From Burkholderiales bacterium (GTDB lineage Bacteria; Pseudomonadota; Gammaproteobacteria; Burkholderiales; Burkholderiaceae_C): a DNA stretch of 64,000 nucleotides. The notes under the pieces are model-generated. The model was not told the origin of the DNA. It was given only the letters and a program-made list of their open reading frames with translations, and did no database searches. The position numbers and the translations under genes are program-made. Position 1 is the stretch's first letter. Each line of letters begins with the position of its first letter. Positions 8,921 through 17,354 of the stretch are shown in pieces. The stretch spans positions 70,857-134,856 of the forward strand of contig JADJCH010000018.1 of NCBI GenBank assembly GCA_016703325.1, given 5' to 3'.

Positions 8921-9158
8921 GCGAGTCCTTTCTCAGGCGACAGCCTATGAAACATCCGGGAGGTGGGATGCGACACCCGCAGGTGCGTCAGCGTGACGCA
9001 ATGCCATTCCATCGGGGACCCACTGAAACGGGGACCTCGATGGAATGACACAGCAGCGCGCACAGCCGGACCTGCCTACGGAAATCGTTTGGGGGAAGGG
9101 AACTGCGGGCCGCAGCGCCCCGGACCAGCCGGGGCAGAAGCCGCCGCCCGCAGGGCGA
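8921..9158 (-). promoter_or_regulatory. rpsO-pnp intergenic leader with three hairpins
   Basis: In the transcript of the minus strand this spacer holds, in order, a 7-bp GC hairpin (9117-9135), a stem with perfect 10-bp arms (9005-9014 with 9038-9047) and a 7-bp hairpin with a 3-base loop (8984-9000). In enteric bacteria the pnp leader forms a long stem cleaved by RNase III, after which PNPase represses itself. The last two hairpins are plausible counterparts. The first lacks a T-run, so it is a weak terminator candidate at best. Confidence 0.45.
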
Positions 9159-9428
9159 TCACTTGCGCAGGCCGAGCTTCTGGATCAGGGCCAGGTAGCG
9201 GTTGGCGTCCTTGGCCTTGAGGTAGTCGAGCAGCTTGCGGCGACGGCTCACCATGCGCAGCAGGCCGCGGCGACCGTGGTGGTCCTTCAGGTTGGCCTTG
9301 AAGTGCGGGGTCAGTGCGTTGATGCGGGCGGTCAGCAGGGCCACCTGCACTTCGGGGGAGCCGGTGTCGGCGGTGCCGCGCGCATTGGCGGCGATGATGT
9401 CGGCCTTGTTGAGGTCAGCGATGGACAT
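9159..9428 (-). CDS. rpsO: 30S ribosomal protein S15
   Basis: Primary 16S rRNA-binding protein of the small subunit. The 89-residue protein matches the family over its whole length, with DTGSPEVQVALLTARI, HFKANLKDHHGRRGLL and VSRRRKLLDYLK. The ATG at 9428 gives the canonical length; the open frame upstream is leader. A 190-base structured leader precedes it (separate entry), and pnp follows on the same strand. Confidence 0.98.
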   Translation of the reverse strand: MSIADLNKADIIAANARGTADTGSPEVQVALLTARINALTPHFKANLKDHHGRRGLLRMVSRRRKLLDYLKAKDANRYLALIQKLGLRK

Positions 9429-9617
9429 GTTTGCGTTCCTGGGTTGGACGAAACCGCACCGCCGTCGGACGCCGCGGCGGGAACCCTGGAAGGTCCACAC
9501 ACCGTGCGCCGGCCTGGGCCGCGGTTTCAGGTTTCACTTGCGGACACGGGTGAAACCGACCCGTGCCGTGCAGAGATTCCATCCAACAGGGAGGACTCCC
9601 CGAAAGATGAAGGCGGC
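9429..9617 (-). promoter_or_regulatory. structured rpsO leader, candidate S15 autoregulatory RNA
   Basis: The stretch between the aminotransferase stop and rpsO contains two pairs of matched 8-base arms: GAAACCGC (9450-9457) with GCGGTTTC (9521-9528), and GGTTTCAC (9530-9537) with GTGAAACC (9550-9557). Because GAAACC and GGTTTC each occur twice, alternative pairing is possible. A perfect TATAAT lies on the minus strand at 9623-9618, but no good -35 was found 17 bases upstream. S15 is known to repress its own mRNA through leader structures that differ between lineages; the role here is inferred. Confidence 0.45.
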
Positions 9618-9618
9618 A

Positions 9619-10770
9619 TTATAGCTTCAGTGCCCGCTCCAGCCTCTCGACACCCTGCAGCAGCCGCTGCGGGTGCTGCGACGCAAAGCACCAGCGCAGC
9701 CAGCCCTGCCCTTCGTCACCGAAGGCCACCCCCGGCGCCAGCCCCAGGCCCTGGTCATGCACCAGTCGCTTGGCAAAGGCCAGGGAGTCGGACTCACCCT
9801 CCACCCGCAGGAAGGCGTACATCGCGCCCGCCGGCAGGGCCACCTCCACCCGGGGCAGCCCCTGCAGCGCCCCCACCAGGGTGTCGCGGCAGCAGCGCAG
9901 GTGCGCCTGGAGGGCCGGCACCGACTGGGGGGCCGCCGCCAGGGCCGCCAGGCCGGCGCGCTGCACGAACACCGGCGCACAAGACGTGTTGAACTCGATG
10001 AGCTTGCCCAACTGCTCGATCATCGGCACCGGTGCCACCAGACTGCCCAGGCGCCAGCCGGTCATCAGAAAGCTCTTGGAGAAGCTGTGCACCACCAGCA
10101 ACCGGTCTTCCGGCTCGGCCACGTCGAGAAAACTTGGCGCGGCCACTGCGCCGTCGGCAAAGTACAGGCGTTCGTACACCTCGTCGGAGACGATCCAGGT
10201 GCCGGTGCGGCGGCAGTGCGCCAGGATGGCCTCGATCTCCGCGCGCTGCAGCGTCCAGCCGGTGGGGTTGTTGGGCGCATTGACGATCAACACCCGCGTC
10301 GCCGGCGTGATGGCAGCCAGCAGTTCGTCCAGGTCCAGGGTCCAGGCGCCGTGGCGTGGGTGCAGCGACACCCGGCGCACCCGCGCACCCAGGATGGCCG
10401 GTTGTGCGGTCAGGTTGGGCCAGACCGGCACCACCGCCACCACCTCGTCCCCGGCATCCACCAGGGCCTGCTGCGCCAGCATCAACGCCGAAACCCCGGA
10501 GGAGGTCACCGCCACCCGGTCAGCCCCCAGCGGCCGGTGCAGGCTGGAGATGTAGGCCGCCAGCGCCTCCCGCAGGGCCGGCAGGCCGAGGTTGTGGGCA
10601 TAGAAGGTTTCGCCCGCCTCGATCGACGCCTGGGCCGCCGCACGCACGCCGGCCGGGGTCACCTCGTCGCTTTCCCCGAACCAGAAAGCCAGCACATCCT
10701 CCCGGCCCAGGCCGGCGTTGGCCACCTCGCGGATGCGCGAGGCACTCAGATCGGCGATCACTTGACGCAT
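9619..10770 (-). CDS. PLP-dependent class I/II aminotransferase
   Basis: A fold-type I pyridoxal-phosphate aminotransferase of 383 residues. The Schiff-base lysine is K232 in HSFSKSFLMTGWR; the cofactor-contacting NAPNNPTG (164-171) and SDEVYERLYF (195-204) are also present, as is the C-terminal arginine region. The amino-acid substrate cannot be told from sequence: it resembles aspartate/branched-chain-type transaminases of the AspC/AlaA branch. It lies 16 bases downstream of a periplasmic binding protein gene, so both may be co-transcribed. Confidence 0.88.
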   Translation of the reverse strand: MRQVIADLSASRIREVANAGLGREDVLAFWFGESDEVTPAGVRAAAQASIEAGETFYAHNLGLPALREALAAYISSLHRPLGADRVAVTSSGVSALMLAQQALVDAGDEVVAVVPVWPNLTAQPAILGARVRRVSLHPRHGAWTLDLDELLAAITPATRVLIVNAPNNPTGWTLQRAEIEAILAHCRRTGTWIVSDEVYERLYFADGAVAAPSFLDVAEPEDRLLVVHSFSKSFLMTGWRLGSLVAPVPMIEQLGKLIEFNTSCAPVFVQRAGLAALAAAPQSVPALQAHLRCCRDTLVGALQGLPRVEVALPAGAMYAFLRVEGESDSLAFAKRLVHDQGLGLAPGVAFGDEGQGWLRWCFASQHPQRLLQGVERLERALKL

Positions 10771-10786
10771 CAGGACTCCTGCGGAT

Positions 10787-12073
10787 TCAGGGCGCAGTCA
10801 TGTTGCAGCGGTGCGGCAGTTCGGTGGCCGCGGCGTCGAACTGGCGCAGCGTGCGGAATCCGTAGCCGCTGCCCTCGACGTCGAAACGCACGCCCTCAGC
10901 GCCGGCACGCTGCATCACACTTACATACAGCGGTTGAATGAACTGGTGGTCGCCAGCGCGCATCACGCCCTGGCCGATGCCACCCAGCGAGCGACCATCG
11001 TAGCGCGCCCCGGACAACGCACGGGCCACCGCGGTGGCTTCGGTGCTGCGGGCACGTTCGATGGCCTCGGCCAGCATCTCCACCATCACCTGCATGCGCA
11101 GGTGAAGGTAGTCCTCCTCCGGCTTCGGGAAACGCTGGCGGAAACGGGACACCAGATCCTCGGAGGCCTTGCCGCCGGCATTGGGGTGCCACTCGGCCAG
11201 CGCCACCACCCGGCCGACCCCGGCCTCGCCCAAGGCCCCCGGCACGCCCAGCGCATTGCCGTAGAAGGTGTAGAACTTGCCCTCGAAGCCCACGTCCCTG
11301 GCGGCCTTGACCAGCAGCGTCAGGTCATTGCCCCAGTTGCCGGTGACCACCGCCTGGGCGCCGCTGGACTTGATCTTGGTGGCATAGGGCAGGAAGTCCT
11401 TGACCCGGCCGATCGGGTGCAGCTCCTCGCCGACGATGGCCACGTCCGGGCGCCGTTCGGTGATCAGTGCCCGGCTCTGGCGCAGCACATGCTGGCCGAA
11501 GCTGTAGTCCTGTCCGATGAGGTAGACGCGCCGGAGCGCCGCATCCTGCTGGAGCACTTCCATCAAGGCCGACAGGCGCATGTCCGCATGCGCATCGAAG
11601 CGGAAGTGCCAGGGGCTGCACTTCTCATGGGTGAGCGCCGGGTCCACCGCGGAGTAGTTGAGGAACAACGCCCGACGCGCCGGCTCGCGCTGGTTGTGCT
11701 TGTTGAGGGCATCGATCAACGCTGCCGCCACCGCCGAGCTGTTGCCCTGGGTGACAAAGCTCACCTCCTGGTCCAGCGCCGACTTGAGCACCGACAGCGC
11801 CTCCTCGGGGGAGCCTTTGCTGTCCAGCCGCAGCAGTTCCAACGGTCGGGCGCCACCGGGCAGCTTGACCCCCCCGCGGGCATTGACCCGCTCGACCGCC
11901 CAGATCAGGTTGCGCGCCACCGCCTCACCGGCATTGCCGAAGGGGCCGGACAGCCCCTCGATCAGGCCGATGCGCACCGGTGCCGGTGCGGCGGGAGCAG
12001 CCGACACCAGTGGCGACAGAACCAGGCCCAGCACCAGGGCGAGGCGGCGAAGGGAAACAGACGGGAAGGCCAT
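10787..12073 (-). CDS. periplasmic ABC-transporter substrate-binding protein (branched-chain amino acid/amide type)
   Basis: A type I periplasmic binding protein of 428 residues (Peripla_BP_6/LivK-like). A signal peptide is visible (basic MAFPSVSLRRLA, then hydrophobic LVLGLVLSPLVSAA). The mature start VRIGLIEGLSGPFGNAGEA is the family signature. No permease or ATPase genes are beside it, so it is an orphan receptor in this window; its neighbour is an aminotransferase, which hints at an amino-acid-related ligand. The ligand is not determined. Confidence 0.85.
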   Translation of the reverse strand: MAFPSVSLRRLALVLGLVLSPLVSAAPAAPAPVRIGLIEGLSGPFGNAGEAVARNLIWAVERVNARGGVKLPGGARPLELLRLDSKGSPEEALSVLKSALDQEVSFVTQGNSSAVAAALIDALNKHNQREPARRALFLNYSAVDPALTHEKCSPWHFRFDAHADMRLSALMEVLQQDAALRRVYLIGQDYSFGQHVLRQSRALITERRPDVAIVGEELHPIGRVKDFLPYATKIKSSGAQAVVTGNWGNDLTLLVKAARDVGFEGKFYTFYGNALGVPGALGEAGVGRVVALAEWHPNAGGKASEDLVSRFRQRFPKPEEDYLHLRMQVMVEMLAEAIERARSTEATAVARALSGARYDGRSLGGIGQGVMRAGDHQFIQPLYVSVMQRAGAEGVRFDVEGSGYGFRTLRQFDAAATELPHRCNMTAP

Positions 12074-12184
12074 GCGAAGTGCGTGTCAAGCCAGCGTCAA
12101 ACCAGCCCAAAACCAGTGGAAACCCTGCATCTTAGGGGAGCCCGGAGCGGGCCGGCAGCTCAATCCACCAACACCAAAGGGACG

Positions 12185-13297
12185 TCAGGCCGCCGAAAGA
12201 TCCCAGCGCGGCCGCACGTCGAAGCGGTAGTCCAGCGTGGGGTGCGCCAGGCCGGCCTGCAGCCGCATCGCCGCGGCCAGGGCGATCATGGCGCCGTTGT
12301 CGGTGCACAGCTGCAGCTCCGGGTAGTGCACCCGGATGCCCTTGCGACCGCACTGCTGGCTCAACACCTCCCGCAGGCGGCGATTGGCCCCCACCCCGCC
12401 CGCCACCACCAGGCGCTTCAACCCGGTGAGTTTCAGGGCGGCCAGGGATTTGGTGACCAGCACCTCCACGATCGCCGCCTGGGTGGAAGCAGCCAGGTCG
12501 GCCCGCTGCGCCTCATCCGCCCGCCCGCCCGCAGCAGCATCCAGGCGGCTCAGCTGGGTCCAGACCGCGGTCTTGAGCCCCGCAAACGAAAAGTCCAGGT
12601 TGCCCGAACGCATCAGCGGTCGGGGCAGCGCAAAGGCATCGCCGCGCCCCTGCTCGGCCAGCCGGGCCAGCGCGGGCCCACCGGGGTAGCCCAGGCCGAG
12701 CATCTTGGCGGTCTTGTCGAAGGCTTCGCCCGCAGCATCGTCGATGGTCTCGCCCAGCAGCTCGTAGCGCCCCACCCCATCGACGCGCATCAGCTGGGTG
12801 TGACCCCCCGACACCAGCAGCGCCACGAAGGGGAACTCCGGCGGATCGGCCGACAGGAAGGGCGACAGCAGGTGCCCTTCCAGGTGGTGCACGGTCATCA
12901 CCGGCCGGTCCAGCGCCAGGCCCAGCGCACAGCCGAATCCCGCCCCCACCAGCAGCGCCCCGGCCAGGCCCGGGCCCTGGGTGTAGGCCACCACATCGAC
13001 CTGCTCCAGCGCAAGCTCCGCGCGGCTCAGCGTTTCGCGCAACAGCGGCACCACGCGACGGATGTGGTCACGCGACGCCAGTTCCGGCACCACGCCGCCA
13101 TAGGCCTGGTGCATGTCGATCTGGCTGTGCAGCGCGTGCGCGAGCAGGAGGGGCATCGCCGAGCCCGGCCCGGCCGAAGCCACCTCGACCAGCGCCACAC
13201 CGGTTTCGTCGCAGGACGACTCGATGCCCAACACCCGCAGCGGTCGGTCCGAACAGGCCTCCTCAAGCCGCGGCGCGATTCCGGTTGGCGTGGTCAT
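12185..13297 (-). CDS. tsaD: tRNA N6-adenosine threonylcarbamoyltransferase
   Basis: Transfers threonylcarbamoyl to A37 of ANN-decoding tRNAs, acting with TsaB/TsaE. The ASKHA-fold protein of 370 residues shows ESSCDETGVALVE (residues 26-38) and the metal-binding H138xEGH142. Also present are VSGGHTQLMRV and FDKTAKMLGLGYPGGP. The ATG at 13297 overlaps the lgt stop by four bases (ATGA), supporting this start and translational coupling; the open extension upstream is rejected. The N-terminus carries about 20 extra residues before the family start. Confidence 0.96.
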   Translation of the reverse strand: MTTPTGIAPRLEEACSDRPLRVLGIESSCDETGVALVEVASAGPGSAMPLLLAHALHSQIDMHQAYGGVVPELASRDHIRRVVPLLRETLSRAELALEQVDVVAYTQGPGLAGALLVGAGFGCALGLALDRPVMTVHHLEGHLLSPFLSADPPEFPFVALLVSGGHTQLMRVDGVGRYELLGETIDDAAGEAFDKTAKMLGLGYPGGPALARLAEQGRGDAFALPRPLMRSGNLDFSFAGLKTAVWTQLSRLDAAAGGRADEAQRADLAASTQAAIVEVLVTKSLAALKLTGLKRLVVAGGVGANRRLREVLSQQCGRKGIRVHYPELQLCTDNGAMIALAAAMRLQAGLAHPTLDYRFDVRPRWDLSAA

Positions 13298-14124
13298 CGC
13301 GCCGACGCCGCACGGCCTGCCCAGGCCCACAGCACCACGCCGCCCAGCAACATCGGCACACACAGCCATTGACCCATGCTCAGGCCCATCGCCAGCGGCC
13401 CGAGGAAGCTGTCCGGCTCGCGGAAGTACTCGGCGATGAACCGAAACAGACCATAGCCAAACAGAAAGGCGGCCGAAACCCGACCCCAGACCCGCTGACC
13501 CCCAGGGTTCACATGGGCCGAAGGGCTGCGTCCATACCACCACAGCAGGCCAAACAGCAGCAGCCCCTCCATCGCAAACTGGTAGATCTGGGAGGGATGC
13601 CGGGCCAGGTCCGAACCCGACTGCGGAAACACCATGGCCCAGGGCAGCGATGCGTCGGCGGCGCGTCCCCAGAGTTCACCGTTGATGAAGTTGCCCAGGC
13701 GCCCGCAGGCCAGGCCGGTGGGCACACAGGGAGCGATGAGATCGGTCACCTCCATGAAGCTGCGCCCCCTCAACCGGGCAAACAGCGCCATCGCGGCAAT
13801 CACCCCCAACAACCCGCCGTGGAAGGACATGCCACCCTGCCACACCGCCAGCACCTCGGGCAGGTGACTCAGGTAATAGCCGGGCTTGTAGAACAGCACG
13901 TAGCCGAGCCGCCCGCCGAGGATGACGCCAAGCACGCCGAAGAAGAGCAGGTCCTCCACATCGCGGGCCGTCCAGCCCGCTGCGGCAAATGGCGCCTGCC
14001 GCACCCGGCGCGTGGCCAGCAGGTGGAACAGCCCGAAGGCGGCCAGGTAGGTCAGGCCGTACCAATGGATCTGGAACACACCCAGGCGGAGCGCCACCGG
14101 GTCGAACTGAGGGTGAACGAGCAT
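13294..14124 (-). CDS. lgt: prolipoprotein diacylglyceryl transferase
   Basis: Inner-membrane enzyme that transfers diacylglyceryl from phosphatidylglycerol to the lipobox cysteine of prolipoproteins. The 276-residue protein has seven hydrophobic segments, the H102GG motif (SFHGGLLG) and the Lgt signature G141RLGNFINGELWGR. YRxxxF-type segment YGLFRFIAEYFREP is near the C-terminus. It is the first gene of an lgt-tsaD pair with four-base overlap. Confidence 0.97.
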   Translation of the reverse strand: MLVHPQFDPVALRLGVFQIHWYGLTYLAAFGLFHLLATRRVRQAPFAAAGWTARDVEDLLFFGVLGVILGGRLGYVLFYKPGYYLSHLPEVLAVWQGGMSFHGGLLGVIAAMALFARLRGRSFMEVTDLIAPCVPTGLACGRLGNFINGELWGRAADASLPWAMVFPQSGSDLARHPSQIYQFAMEGLLLFGLLWWYGRSPSAHVNPGGQRVWGRVSAAFLFGYGLFRFIAEYFREPDSFLGPLAMGLSMGQWLCVPMLLGGVVLWAWAGRAASAR

Positions 14125-14174
14125 GGGCCGGAATCATAAGGGGCCCGACCCCGTGCCCAGGTCAGGCCAACAAG

Positions 14175-14429
14175 TCAGCCCGCACGGCGACGCGTCGTCG
14201 ATGGATGTGTCCCCATCGCATGCAGAGACTTCTCGCGTCGCAGGTCGCGCCGCTGCTGGTGCTTCCTGTCCGCCAGGCGCCGGGTTCGCCCGGAGACATC
14301 GGACCACCACCACCACAGCAGTGCCAGCAGGAAAGGCACAAATACCCACCCGACCGACCACCGGGCCATCGGGTCGAGTCCATACCAGCGCGCCAGCAGC
14401 AGCAGCACTCCGAGCACGACCAAGCCCAT
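14175..14429 (-). CDS. small Trp-rich membrane protein (TIGR04438-like)
   Basis: A predicted 84-residue inner-membrane protein: MGLVVLGVLLLLARWYGLDP, then a second hydrophobic segment ending in LLWWWWSD, followed by a basic tail. This pattern matches a small Trp-rich family restricted to betaproteobacteria (TIGR04438), of unknown function. The ATG at 14429 has GAGG about nine bases upstream. It is divergent from the cytochrome c gene, with a 153-base intergenic region. The function is not known. Confidence 0.72.
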   Translation of the reverse strand: MGLVVLGVLLLLARWYGLDPMARWSVGWVFVPFLLALLWWWWSDVSGRTRRLADRKHQQRRDLRREKSLHAMGTHPSTTRRRAG

Positions 14430-14582
14430 CGCGTTGTCCTCAATGTTCACGGGGATGACAACCACATAGCATACCGCCGCGTTAAGACGATGTGTCAGGC
14501 ACCTGTCATGCCGACTCCGAGGGCGATCCCTACAATCCGGCCCTCGCTCACCCACCTCCTGCAACCCCTCCGAAAGGAAACC

Positions 14583-14885
14583 ATGAAGCCCGTGTTTGCC
14601 CTGATCGCCGCTGCCCTGGTCGCCGGCCCCGCTTTCGCCAGCCAGGAACTGGCACAGAAGAAGAACTGCATGGCCTGCCACGCCGTGGACAAGAAGCTGG
14701 TCGGCCCGGCCTACAAGGACGTTGCCGCCAAGTACAAGGGCGACAAGGGCGCCGAGGCCAAGCTGGCCGAGAAGGTCATGAAGGGTGGCGTGGGTACCTG
14801 GGGCCAGGTGCCGATGCCCGCCAACCCACAGGTCAGCAAGGAAGAAGCCGCCACCCTGGTGAAGTGGGTGCTGAGCCAGAAGTGA
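14583..14885 (+). CDS. periplasmic class I cytochrome c (c8/c551 type)
   Basis: A small soluble electron carrier. The 100-residue precursor has a clean signal peptide (cleavage after AFA, residue 19), heme attachment C29MAC32H33 and the axial methionine M78 in WGQVPMPANP. Length and spacing match cytochrome c551/c8, which shuttles electrons to terminal oxidases or peroxidases. A TACAAT box sits at 14531-14536, and AAAGGAAACC supplies a Shine-Dalgarno. A strong terminator follows at 14918. Confidence 0.95.
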   Translation: MKPVFALIAAALVAGPAFASQELAQKKNCMACHAVDKKLVGPAYKDVAAKYKGDKGAEAKLAEKVMKGGVGTWGQVPMPANPQVSKEEAATLVKWVLSQK

Positions 14886-14917
14886 TGCCGGCTGACAGCA
14901 CGTCCGCCGCCTGAACG

Positions 14918-14946
14918 AACAACGCCCTGCACTGCAGGGCGTTGTT
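14918..14946 (+). terminator. rho-independent terminator after cytochrome c
   Basis: A perfect inverted repeat with 14-base arms (14918-14931 and 14933-14946) around a single base, followed by GTTTGTTGG. It begins 32 bases after the cytochrome c stop and is GC-rich at its core (GCCCTGCA). It should end transcription of the cytochrome gene. Confidence 0.75.
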
Positions 14947-15045
14947 GTTTGTTGGCACTATTTGTTGGAACTGATTGTGGGCACTCGCGAGCCGGGTGTC
15001 ACAACTGCCCCACCACAGCGGCCCTACCACTGGAGCACCGCCAAC

Positions 15046-15071
15046 ACAAAGGCCCCTGAAGGGGCGCTTTG
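15046..15071 (-). terminator. rho-independent terminator after acs
   Basis: GCCCC (15052-15056) and GGGGC (15061-15065) enclose a four-base loop, extended by CAAAG/CTTTG flanks. Read on the minus strand the stem is followed by TTTGTGTT. It lies about 75 bases past the acs stop codon. Confidence 0.6.
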
Positions 15072-15109
15072 TGACCGGGCCCTTGCGGCACCCGATCCAT
15101 TCACCATCG

Positions 15110-15146
15110 GATCAGCCGATCAGCCGATCAGCCGATCAGCCGATCA
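15110..15146. repeat. 8-bp tandem repeat (GATCAGCC) over the acs stop codon
   Basis: Four complete GATCAGCC units (15110-15141) and a partial fifth (15142-15146). The acs stop codon (TGA at 15146-15144 on the minus strand) is made from the last, partial unit. Unit number could change by slippage without altering the protein. Confidence 0.85.
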
Positions 15147-17126
15147 ATAGGTCTGACCCAGCTGACCCAGGATGGCCGGGTTCTCCAGCGTGGAGGTGTC
15201 CTGGGTGATGGTTTCACCCTTGGCCAGCGAACGCAGCAGGCGGCGCATGATCTTGCCCGAGCGGGTCTTGGGCAGGTTGTCACCGAAGCGGATGTCCTTG
15301 GGCTTGGCGATCGGGCCGATTTCCTTGCCGACGTGGTCGCGCAGGATCTTGGCAATCGCTTTGGCCTCGTCGCCGGTGGGCGCCGGGCGCTTGAGCACCA
15401 CGAAGGCGCAGACGGCCTCGCCGGTGGTCTCGTCCGGACGACCCACGACAGCGGCTTCGGCCACCAGCTCGGTGCAGCTGACCAGCGCGGACTCGATCTC
15501 CATCGTGCCCATGCGGTGGCCGGAGACGTTCAACACGTCGTCGATGCGGCCGGTGATGGTGAAGTAGCCGGTGTTGGCATCGCGGATCGCGCCGTCGCCC
15601 GCCAGGTAGAGCTGGCCCTTGAAGTCCTCGGGGTAGTAGGACTTCTTGAAGCGCTCCGGGTCGCCCCAGATGTTGCGGATCATCGACGGCCAGGGCTTCT
15701 TGCACACCAGGATGCCGCCCTTACCCCAGGGCAGTTCGTTGCCGGTCTCGTCGACCACGGCGAACTGGATGCCCGGGAAGGGCAGGGTGCAGGAGCCCGG
15801 CACCAGCGGGGTGGCGCCCGGCAGCGGGGTGATCATGTGACCACCGGTCTCGGTCTGCCAGAAGGTGTCCACGATCGGGCAGCGGCCGCCTCCGACGTGC
15901 AGGTGGTACCACTCCCAGGCGGCCGGGTTGATCGGCTCGCCCACCGAACCCAGGATGCGCAGGGACGACAGGTCGTAGCTCTTCGGGTGCACGGCGTCGT
16001 TGGCCTCGGCCGCCTTGATCAGCGAACGGATGGCGGTCGGCGCGGTGTAGAACACGCTGACCTTGTGGTCCTGGATCATCTTCCAGAAGCGGCCGGCGTC
16101 CGGGTAGGTGGGCACGCCTTCGAAGACGATCTCGGTGCCGCCCAGCGCGAGCGGGCCGTAGGTGATGTAGGTGTGACCGGTGACCCAGCCGATGTCGGCG
16201 GTGCACCAGAACACGTCATCGGCCTTCAGGTCGAAGGTCCATTCGCAGGTCAGCGCCGCATGCAGCAGGTAGCCGCCGGTGCTGTGCTGCACGCCCTTGG
16301 GCTTGCCGGTGGAGCCGGAGGTGTAGAGCAGGAACAGCGGATGCTCGGCATCCACCCACTCCGGCTCGCAGGTGGTGGCCTGGCTGCCGACCACATCGGC
16401 CATCCAGACGTCGCGGCCTGCGGTCATGGTCACCGGGGCGTCGCCGCGGTTGACCACCAGCACGTTCTGCACGCTGTCGCAGCCGCCCAGGGTCAGGGCC
16501 TCGTCGACGATGGCCTTCAGCGGCAGCTTCTTGCCGCCGCGCACCTGGCAGTCGGCGGTGATGACGGCCTTGGCGCCGGTGTCCTCGATGCGGTCACGCA
16601 GGGACTGGGCCGAGAAGCCGCCGAACACCACCGAGTGGGTCGCGCCGATGCGGGCGCAGGCCTGCATGGCGGCCACGCCGTCGATCGACATGGCGATGTA
16701 GATGATGACGCGGTCGCCCTTGCCGATGCCCAGGCTCTTCAGGCCATTGGCCATCTGACAGGTCTTGGCCAGCAGCTCGCTGTAGCTGACGCGGGTGACT
16801 TCGCCGCCGTCGGCCTCGAAGATGATGGCGGTCTTGTCGCCCAGGCCGCGCTCGACGTTGCGGTCCAGGCAGTTGTAGGAGGCATTGAGCGTGCCGTCCT
16901 CGAACCACTTGAAGAAGGGCGAGTTCTCCTCGTTCAGCACCTTGGTGAAGGGCTGCTTCCAGCTCAGGAGGCGGCGCGCATGGCCGGCCCAGAAGCCCTC
17001 GTAATCCTCGTCCGCCTGCTTGCACAGGGCCTCATAGGCCGCCATGCCGGAAACCGCCGCAGCGGCCACGGTGGCCTCGGAGGGCAGGTACAGCTTGGAT
17101 TCTTGAGCGGCGTCGCCTTGACTCAT
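15144..17126 (-). CDS. acs: acetyl-CoA synthetase (AMP-forming)
   Basis: Activates acetate to acetyl-CoA through acetyl-AMP. The 660-residue protein has the usual length and all family motifs: YTSGSTGKPKGVQHS (A3), DTFWQTETGGHM (A5), GRIDDVLNVSGHR (A8) and the C-terminal PKTRSGKIMRR, whose lysine is the regulatory acetylation site. A GAGGAG Shine-Dalgarno precedes the ATG. It is divergent from the UPF0114 gene; the 228-base spacer contains a small inverted repeat GGCTCTTACGAGCC (17176-17189) of unknown role. Confidence 0.97.
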   Translation of the reverse strand: MSQGDAAQESKLYLPSEATVAAAAVSGMAAYEALCKQADEDYEGFWAGHARRLLSWKQPFTKVLNEENSPFFKWFEDGTLNASYNCLDRNVERGLGDKTAIIFEADGGEVTRVSYSELLAKTCQMANGLKSLGIGKGDRVIIYIAMSIDGVAAMQACARIGATHSVVFGGFSAQSLRDRIEDTGAKAVITADCQVRGGKKLPLKAIVDEALTLGGCDSVQNVLVVNRGDAPVTMTAGRDVWMADVVGSQATTCEPEWVDAEHPLFLLYTSGSTGKPKGVQHSTGGYLLHAALTCEWTFDLKADDVFWCTADIGWVTGHTYITYGPLALGGTEIVFEGVPTYPDAGRFWKMIQDHKVSVFYTAPTAIRSLIKAAEANDAVHPKSYDLSSLRILGSVGEPINPAAWEWYHLHVGGGRCPIVDTFWQTETGGHMITPLPGATPLVPGSCTLPFPGIQFAVVDETGNELPWGKGGILVCKKPWPSMIRNIWGDPERFKKSYYPEDFKGQLYLAGDGAIRDANTGYFTITGRIDDVLNVSGHRMGTMEIESALVSCTELVAEAAVVGRPDETTGEAVCAFVVLKRPAPTGDEAKAIAKILRDHVGKEIGPIAKPKDIRFGDNLPKTRSGKIMRRLLRSLAKGETITQDTSTLENPAILGQLGQTY

Positions 17127-17354
17127 GGATGTCTCCTCAGGGGGTCAGGATAGGATGCCCGGCACGTTAGGTACAGGCTCTTACGAGCCCCTGACTTTGC
17201 AAGTCCCGGGCCTGCGCCAGCGCAAAGCACTGGGCCGGCGGCAACCCCGAAGGGCTGCTGCGAAGGCGAACATGCTGTCACGGGCCAGCTTCTAGAATCG
17301 CCGGGTTTTCCCCTGGAAACCCTCGCCGGGGCCCGCTCACCTGACTACGCCATC

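Noticed and set aside
9117..9135. GC-rich hairpin after rpsO as a rho-independent terminator
   Set aside because: A 7-bp stem is clear but no T-run follows in the transcript direction, so it is listed only as a leader hairpin.
10811..13372. An 853-codon plus-strand open frame over the binding protein and tsaD
   Set aside because: It is the complement of two conserved genes; high G+C leaves long antisense frames open.
15110..15146. Tandem GATCAGCC repeats as a CRISPR array
   Set aside because: There are no spacers; units are contiguous and only eight bases long.
15333..17153. A 606-codon plus-strand open frame over acs
   Set aside because: It is antisense to acs, and its sequence is the codon shadow of the synthetase.
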